From NCBI GenBank assembly GCA_963742955.1, contig CAVUOA010000011.1, forward strand, positions 1 through 64,000: a stretch of DNA of 64,000 bases, written 5' to 3'. Under the pieces are notes generated by a model. The model saw only the letters and a list, made by a program, of their open reading frames with translations, was not told the DNA's origin and did no database searches. A program made the translations under genes and the position numbers. The DNA is from CAVUOA01 sp963742955 (GTDB lineage Bacteria > Bacteroidota > Ignavibacteria > Tepidaquicellales > OLB5). This document shows positions 58,320 through 64,000 of the stretch, piece by piece (position 1 is the first letter of the stretch; every line of letters starts with the position of its first letter).

Positions 58320-60779
58320 ATGAAATCTTTTACAGCGTTATTTACGTTGTTATTCGTTTTGTTATATACAGGTCTAACATTCTCACAAACAAATGATAAC
58401 AACCTTATATCAGTGGTAACACCTCCCGCTGGATACTCGTTCAACCAGCAGGGCTCTCCTTTTTCATCCATTGTTACAGTCGACGGTTTCGATAACATCT
58501 ATCTCGGTGTCGATTTCGGAGAACCGTACATTGCTACAAATCCCCGGAATCCTCTTAACAGCATTTGTGCATTCAATATTAATGATTTTTATTACACACT
58601 TGACGGTTTAAACTGGACCAGGATTTATCCTACTTTCCCCGGTTACAGTATACTTGGGGACCCTGTAATGTGTTATGACAGCATTGGAACAGGGTATTAT
58701 GTTCAATTATATCAAAATGTAAATACATACGGTGTTGTAGTAAGCAAATCTACCAATAACGGCGTATCATAGTTCGGAGCATATAACGTTGCTTCTACAA
58801 CAGTCGGACTTCGGACAAAGAATGGATTGTGGCTGACCAAACCGGCGGACCTAATGCAAACAATGTTTATGTAGGATGGAGACAGTTCGGCAGTTCCGGT
58901 ATGCGGTTCTGCAGAAGCACAAACGGCGGTGTAAACTGGTCATCACCACTTACTATTTCCGGCTCTCAGGGCGCATATGTTTCCGTTGGTCCTAACGGTT
59001 CTGTTCAGGGAGGCAGTGTTTATTTTGCATGTTTAAACGGCGGTTCAATATTGTAAACCGCTCGACTGACGGCGGAGCTACATTTTCTGCACAGGTAACA
59101 GCTGTATCGCCATCAGCCCGGGAGTAACCTGCGCAGGAGAAATACTGTCAAGAATTGTATCAGGACAGACGATTTCCCGAGAATGGCTGTTGATAACGGT
59201 TATACAGCATCACGGGGTAATGTTTATATAGTTTATGCCGGTAATCCTGCCGGTCCTGACCTGTGTGATATTTACCTGGTTAGGTCAACCGATTATGGCC
59301 TTACATGGTCTTCACCTATCAGAGTTAACGATGATGCTACTACTACAGACCAATGGATGCCTTCGGTTTCTGTGGATAGAAACGGAAGAGTATACGTTTC
59401 CTGGTATGATTCACGCATCGACCCGGCAAATAATTTAATGACTTTGCTTTACGGCGCTGTTTCAACAAACGGTGGAACCAGTTTCACAGCCAACTACCCG
59501 ATTTCAAATGTACCGTTTAATCCTAATAATATGGCGGTAGGTCAGCCCGGAGGTGAAAAATATATCGGCGATTACATCGGCATATCGGCAATTGGCAATA
59601 CCTCTTATGCTGTTTGGATGGACGGAAGAAACAACAGCCTTGGAAGTTATGTAGGATACTTTCCTGATTTTGCTTTAACAGCAAGCCCGCAATCAAACTA
59701 TCTCAATAACAATGACAGCGCATTTATCACCATAAAAGTACCTGCAGTAAAAGGACCTTATATAGGAGCTACAAAATTCACTGCGGCGCTGGATACTTTG
59801 CCTTCACAGGGTACAATAAATATTTCATTTGTAAACAGGGATTCCCTGACATCATATCCTGATTCTCTAGTGATTAAGGTTAAAACAAGCGGTAATGTAA
59901 CACCCCAGGCTGTACAGGCTGATTGTAAAAGGTTCCGGAACAAACGGAGTGCCTGTTCACACAAGATCAGTTGATTTACTGGTTAACAGTTCATATGTTG
60001 ATGTGGGAACAAACCGCAACGGGATTGCAGATTTCCAGGTAAACGGAAATACTTATAATACACAGCAGGAATTTGTATTTCCAAATATGAGTAATGTAAC
60101 TGTTCATGCAATAAGCCCTAAAATTGTAGGCGCCAGCCAGTATGTTTTTCTTCACTGGTCAGATAACGGCGATACAACACACATCATCAATATAATCAAC
60201 AACGTTGCTGTTCTGGCATCGTATAAAGTTCAATACAAGCTGCTGTTGAATTCATCAGTTGGAAACACTTTCGGCGGAAATGTTTACTATGACTCGGCTC
60301 AAACGTTTACATTCGGTGTGCTTTCAAAATCATTTTTCTATAACGGACAGTATTACCAGTTCAGGGGATGGACAGGCACCGGAAACGGCTCATATACGAG
60401 CCCTGACAGCACAGGGAACGATTCGGCTGTAACACTTTCCATGAACAGCCCGATACTTGAACTGGCAAGATGGACTAACCTGATTGGAATTCAGGGCATC
60501 AGCGCAGAAATCCCAAAAGAATATAAGCTGTACCAGAATTTCCCTAATCCGTTTAATCCGTCAACTACAATTAATTTTGATATAATAAAAGCGGGCAACG
60601 TTAAAATAGTTTTGTATGATGTTCTGGGAAGAGAAGTTAAAACAATAGTAAATGAAAATACAGAGCCGGGCAGGTTTAAGGTTGTATTTAATGCCGATAA
60701 CTTTGCAAGCGGATTGTATTTTTACAGGATAACTTCAAATGATTTTACTGATGTGAAGAAACTGCTGATTGTGAAATAG
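58320..60779 (+). CDS. Secreted BNR/sialidase-like repeat protein with type IX sorting domain (frameshifted)
   Basis: About 820 residues after repair. A signal peptide (LFTLLFVLLYTGLTFSQ) leads into repeated Asp-box-like blades: FCRSTNGGVNWSSPLTI, LVRSTDYGLTWSSPIRVND, VDRNGRVYVSWYDSRID and GAVSTNGGTSFTANYPI. A beta region and a Por sorting domain (LYQNFPNPFNPSTTINFDI ... DVKKLLIVK) end it. A TAG replaces an expected Trp codon at 58770-58772, and frames change near 58805, 59055, 59125-59170 and 59940. It lies 78 bases after the deiminase gene. Glycan binding or hydrolysis is possible; catalytic residues of sialidases are not evident. Confidence 0.7.
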
Positions 60780-60800
60780 TGATAATTTGGTTTAACAAAG

Positions 60801-60823
60801 AGGGGCTTTATCAAGCCCCTTTT
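60801..60823. terminator. Bidirectional terminator between convergent genes
   Basis: AGGGGCTT (60801-60808) and AAGCCCCT (60813-60820) form a perfect 8-base stem with a 4-base loop, followed by TTT. It lies between the secreted BNR protein and the porin gene, which converge. Confidence 0.85.
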
Positions 60824-60844
60824 CTGTTTATAAATTTTTACTAT

Positions 60845-61944
60845 CTAAAACCCTACTCCTGCAGAAAGATTCACTTCTACTCTTGAGTTCTTATTATCAT
60901 AAAATATCTTCTGGTCTTTATCTGTATTCATCAGCTTAGTCTCAAGCCGTACATATGAATTTTCAACAGGATTGTATTCCAGTGCAAAGGTAACACCATT
61001 TGCTTTGAGTCCGGAAGAACCTTCATTTCCAACGGGAATTATGCCTGTAAGTATTCCGCTTTCATCATTTATGTAATCACCACGAAGCGCCATAGAAAAA
61101 TTCTTCAGGGCTTTATATTTAACTGACATAAAACCCGAAAGCATGTTTGCAGATGCCGTTGCATCACCGATTTTTGATTTCTCCTGAATACAAAAATCAC
61201 CCGATACAATTACATCAATTTTCTTTGCGGGAAACATTTTAATCACAAGATTATTATAGAAGCGTGTTTTCCCCTCTAAGCCTGAAGGCATTTCGTTTCC
61301 AATCAGGTTATTGTAGGTGATATCAAATACTTTACCCGGCTTGTACCATAACTGAATGCCAACCGATTTATTTTTATTGTTATCGGCGAATACATTAAAC
61401 CCGTTTAATACATGAAGCTGAGCAGAGAACTTATCGGAAAATGCATAAGATAACCTCACCCCGCTCTGGAAGAACGGTTCATAGTAAGTGCTGAGCGCTA
61501 GTGATGTAAACCAATTATTAACCGGAAGCAAACCTTCTCCCCGATATGAGTAAGAAAATACCCGCCGTCTATCCAGAAATTCTTGCAAACGCGGAACCCG
61601 ACGTTAGCTTCCTGTATATACTGCTGGTTAGATGGCCAGTTAACAAATGGTATATCACCGAAATGGATTGTTGCAATCCCCCTGCACACGGTAAGCTCAT
61701 ACTTGGCAGATATCTGCGCAATGTTTAGTCTGAATTCTTCACGGTATGGTGAGATAGCTGAAAATTGACAATGAAGAAATTGCTTATCATTATCCCAGCT
61801 TATATAAGTATCAACATAGCCGTTTATGCTCAGCCCATCGGGTAATCCTGAAATTAAACCAGAACCGCCTTTGTTTTGTGAGTTCGCATTAATCGAAAAA
61901 ATGAGAATTAAAATTAATAAAGAAATATATTTATTCATTGTCAA
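60845..61944 (-). CDS. Outer-membrane porin, OmpL-like (Bbp2 family; one frameshift)
   Basis: About 366 residues after repair near 61540. The signal peptide is LLILILIFSINANSQ. The mature part is a beta-barrel: LSINGYVDTYISWDND, FRLNIAQISAKYELT, IHFGDIPFVNWPSNQQYIQEANVGFRV, then LALSTYYEPFFQSGVRLSYAFS and a final RVEVNLSAGVGF with C-terminal Phe. This fits the OmpL-like barrel porin-2 group. It is divergent from amt, with back-to-back promoters, which suggests a pore for ammonium or other nitrogen sources. Confidence 0.75.
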
Positions 61945-61972
61945 ATTTTAACAATAGTTTATGAAAGATTTA

Positions 61973-62003
61973 CAAAATTACATAATTCTATGTTTAGCCT
62001 CAA
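61973..62003 (-). promoter_or_regulatory. Promoter of the porin gene
   Basis: On the minus strand, TTG (62001-62003), a 20-base spacer and TAATTTTG (61973-61980) fit the Bacteroidota promoter. Transcription would start about 25 bases before the porin ATG (61944). Confidence 0.6.
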
Positions 62004-62012
62004 TTAAGTTTA

Positions 62013-62033
62013 AAGGAGTCCGATATACTCCTT
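62013..62033. promoter_or_regulatory. Inverted repeat between divergent promoters
   Basis: AAGGAGT (62013-62019) and ACTCCTT (62027-62033) form a 7-base inverted repeat with a 7-base spacer. It lies between the porin and amt promoters, about 10 bases from the -33 of the first and 23 from that of the second, and so could bind a shared regulator. No known operator is recognised. Confidence 0.4.
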
Positions 62034-62055
62034 AACAGTTTCTTAACAAAGTGCG

Positions 62056-62087
62056 TTTGTTTAATGAACAGAAAATAGTTAAATTTG
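62056..62087 (+). promoter_or_regulatory. Promoter of amt
   Basis: TTTG (62056-62059), a 20-base spacer and TAAATTTG (62080-62087) fit the Bacteroidota -33/-7 consensus closely. The transcript would have a leader of about 280 bases before amt. That leader has no gene; it holds a hairpin, AATGCGT / ACGCATT (62304-62310, 62318-62324), and ends in a strong ribosome site, AAGGAGG (62361-62367). Confidence 0.65.
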
Positions 62088-62374
62088 TAGACAGGATTTC
62101 ACGCAAAACATTTTCATTCAATACACGGTTTTGCTGACAATTTACTAAGCGACGTATTTCTGGTATTTTAAAGTTAATGAATATTGGATACTGACTGCAA
62201 TCAATCAAACCTTCAGAGCCCGTTCAAACAAGTAGCATTCATTTTTTAACAAATTTATTATATAGTTTTTTAAAAAATCATGTGAATGCCGCACGTGAAG
62301 TTAAATGCGTTGCAAACACGCATTATGTTAACGGCACAAAAGTTAATAATTCAATATATCAAGGAGGTTTATAA

Positions 62375-63635
62375 ATGTTCGATACTGGGAATCCGGATTT
62401 ATGCTTCTTGCAACAAGCTTAGTCATGTTAATGACTCCCGGACTGGCATTCTTTTACGGTGGACTTGTTGGCAGGAAGAACGTTCTCGCAATTAGTGACT
62501 CAAAGTTTCGTATCGATGGGTGTAACAACTGTCTTATGGTTTCTTGTAGGCTACTCTATGTGCTTCAGCGGAACGCTTGCAGGCGGAACAGACATTTTAG
62601 GAATCATAGGTAACTTCAAAATGGCTTTCCTTAAGCGGTGTAGGTCCAAACACTCCGACACCTATTAATCCTTCGATTCCGCTTTATGTTTTTGCAGCTT
62701 TACCAAATGATGTTTGCAATAATAACACCTGCCTTAATTACCGGGGCATTCGCAAACAGGGTAACCTTTAGGGCTTATGTTATATTTTTAATATTCTGGC
62801 AATTATTGGTTTACTATCCTTTTGTACATATGATTTGGGGTGGTGGAATTCTTGCCCAATGGGGCGTACTGGACTTTGCCGGTGGAATTGTAGTACATGC
62901 ATTAGCAGGTTTTGCTGCTTTGGCATCAGTCATTTATGTTGGGAATCGCAGGGTAGTTAATTCCAAACCCAATAATATTCCATTGGTTGCCATCGGAACT
63001 GCTCTCTTATGGTTTGGCTGGTATGGATTTAATGCCGGAAGCGAATTGGCTGTAAATGGAATTACTTCTATTGCTTATCTAAATACAGATATTTCCGGCT
63101 CATTCGCCGCAGTCACCTGGCTGGCAATTGACTGGCGCCATAGAAAAAAAGCCAAAAATGATAGGACTAATGACAGGAGCTGTAGCAGGACTTGCAACAA
63201 TCACACCGGCTGCCGGATTTGTATCGTTAAAAGCAGCTGTAATTATCGGAATTCTTTCGGGTATTATATGTTAGCTTGCCGTATCGCTGAAGAACAAATT
63301 ACAATGGGATGATGCTCTTGACGTATGGGGTGTACATGGTGTAGGCGGATTTATAGGTATAATATTTTTGGGAATATTCGGTTCAATAACAATAAACCCC
63401 GCAGGTTCTAACGGATTACTCCATGGCGGAGCTGATTTCTTCTGGATTCAGATTTTTGCAGTTGTGGTACAGCTCGGTTTATGCATTCGCATTCACTTAT
63501 ATTATGTTATGGATTATCAGCAAATTTATTAGAGTCAGGGTTTCTAAAGAAGAAGAAGAAAGAGGACTTCAAATTCCTCTGCACGGCGAGGAGAAAGTTA
63601 TGCTTATAGAAATTCAAAAGCGCTGTAAATTTTAA
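62375..63635 (+). CDS. amt: Ammonium transporter Amt (frameshifted)
   Basis: An Amt/Mep/Rh-family ammonium channel of about 420 residues in the inner membrane. Blocks in mixed frames are LMLLATSLVMLMTPGLAFFYGGLVGRKNVL, TQSFVSMGVTTVLWFLVGYSM, YQMMFAIITPALITGAFANRVTF, FVHMIWGGGILAQWGVLDFAGGIVVHALAGFAALA (with the pore His), LVAIGTALLWFGWYGFNAGSELA, and DALDVWGVHGVGGFIG (second pore His). Frames change near 62395, 62500, 62630, 62700, 63145, 63270 and 63460. Start ATG 62375 follows AAGGAGG. No signal peptide before the first helix is seen. Confidence 0.85.
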
Positions 63636-63662
63636 ATTAAATCATTTAAAATTAGTGTCTTA

Positions 63663-63691
63663 AACGGGTTCCCAATGGAACCCGTTTTTTT
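63663..63691 (+). terminator. Rho-independent terminator after amt
   Basis: AACGGGTTCC (63663-63672) and GGAACCCGTT (63677-63686) form a perfect 10-base stem with a 4-base loop, followed by a run of T to 63691. It lies 28 bases after the amt stop. Confidence 0.92.
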
Positions 63692-63783
63692 ATAAAATTT
63701 ATTTTCATCTTGTTGACTTTTAAAAATTTTATAATATATTATAACATATACAAAATTATTATGGATGACTATCATTTATCCAA

Positions 63784-63942
63784 AAGGAGGATTAGACTAT
63801 AGAGATTTGTTAATCTTTTTACTCTGAAAAATAGTCTTACCTGTTCTAAATCCAGAATCCTCCTTCAAAGAAAATCTAAAAATTAAATATCATTCTTAAA
63901 TTTCCGGTTTCGTAATAAAGCGGTTTGCTGTATTATTACGAA
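63784..63942 (+). ncRNA. Structured 5' leader, candidate cis-regulatory RNA
   Basis: Between the amt terminator and the next ATG (63985) lie two strong structures. Structure 1 has a closing stem AAGGAGGATT (63784-63793) / AATCCTCCTT (63856-63865), then an inner stem AGACTAT (63794-63800) / ATAGTCT (63831-63837) and a small apical stem. Structure 2 is TTCGTAATAA (63909-63918) / TTATTACGAA (63933-63942) with an inner AGC / GCT pair. All stems are perfect. I cannot match it to a known riboswitch or leader family. It may instead contain a small RNA. Confidence 0.55.
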
Positions 63943-63984
63943 TGCACGAAAATAGACTATCTGTCTTCACAGGAGGGTAAAATC

Positions 63985-64000
63985 ATGGCAAACACCAAAA
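63985..64000 (+). CDS. Start of a gene cut by the window end
   Basis: An ATG follows a strong ribosome site (AGGAGGG, 63971-63977) at a spacing of seven bases and begins MANTK before the sequence ends. The product cannot be told from five codons. Its place after amt would suit a nitrogen gene, but that is only a guess. Confidence 0.6.

Noticed and set aside
58770..58772. Recoded TAG in the secreted BNR protein
   Set aside because: The gene has several other breaks; TGG to TAG by one wrong base is the simplest reading.
63713..63760. E. coli-type sigma-70 promoter before the last gene
   Set aside because: TTGACT and TATAAT-like strings occur, but the spacing is about 11 bases, and the region is AT-rich enough to give such matches by chance.
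63784..63942. Known glutamine or cobalamin riboswitch
   Set aside because: I could not match conserved loop sequences of these classes; only the stems are supported.
1..64000. CRISPR array or phage region
   Set aside because: No run of equally spaced direct repeats and no cas, integrase or structural phage genes were seen; the repeats are isolated palindromes.

Overview
The window looks like a chromosome segment from a low-GC, Gram-negative member of the Bacteroidota/Chlorobiota/Ignavibacteriota group, most like Ignavibacteriota. Four secreted proteins end in a type IX secretion (Por) C-terminal domain that opens with the NYPNPFNP-type motif common there. Several genes start with TTG. The three best promoters have the Bacteroidota TTG...TAnnTTTG form with a 20-base spacer. 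There are many predicted signal peptides, lipoproteins and outer-membrane barrels. Taxonomy is inference; I see no rRNA or tRNA gene.

Layout. 0-7.9 kb (+): nrnA, pepA, an MFS carrier, a membrane-anchored protein with a Cys cluster, queG carrying palindromic repeats inside its reading frame, and a PflA-like radical SAM protein. 8-12 kb (-): HAD phosphatase, two DHFR-like reductases, DoxX, two VOC proteins and two small proteins. They face a DJ-1/AraC (GlxA-type) regulator at 12.1 kb that may control them. 13.3-16 kb (+): badly broken methyltransferase, VIT-type carrier, an unknown protein and a DUF4440-like protein. 16.1-21.2 kb (-): a large alpha-2-macroglobulin. 21.4-26.7 kb (+): DUF4921, an ABC-F ATPase, a metallo-beta-lactamase-fold hydrolase, a Rieske protein and an EF-hand-like secreted protein. 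26.8-38.7 kb (-): amino-acid permease, PIG-L deacetylase, a secreted c-heme/beta-propeller protein, two lipoproteins, superoxide dismutase, an Isc-type Fe-S set (iscR, iscS, A-type carrier, with a barrel protein between) and rsmB. 38.9-40.8 kb (+): alanine-aminotransferase-like enzyme and a REP-associated tyrosine transposase. 40.9-46.9 kb (-): an overlapping trehalose operon (otsAB fusion, DUF5752, treT), a methyltransferase and a Cys-cluster protein. 47.1-56.4 kb (-): mscL, an AI-2E-type carrier, recX, a secreted BNR-like protein, recA, a homocysteine methyltransferase, DUF2905, two purine nucleoside phosphorylases, a DivIVA protein and a YggS protein. 56.5-60.8 kb (+): a secreted peptidylarginine/agmatine deiminase-like enzyme and a secreted BNR-repeat protein. 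60.8-64 kb: an OmpL-like porin divergent from amt, then a strongly structured leader in front of a gene cut by the window end.

Roughly half of the genes carry one or more frameshifts, including housekeeping genes such as recA, iscS, rsmB and amt. The breaks cluster at 13.2-16, 47-52 and 62.4-63.6 kb. This looks like indel error in a long-read assembly rather than gene decay, so I give reconstructed gene spans and say where each frame changes.

The most interesting signal is a set of palindromic repeat families. Some sit between genes, some touch stop codons, and two lie inside queG. A RAYT-type transposase is in the same window. Next in interest are the secreted haem/propeller and deiminase proteins and the structured leader at the right end.
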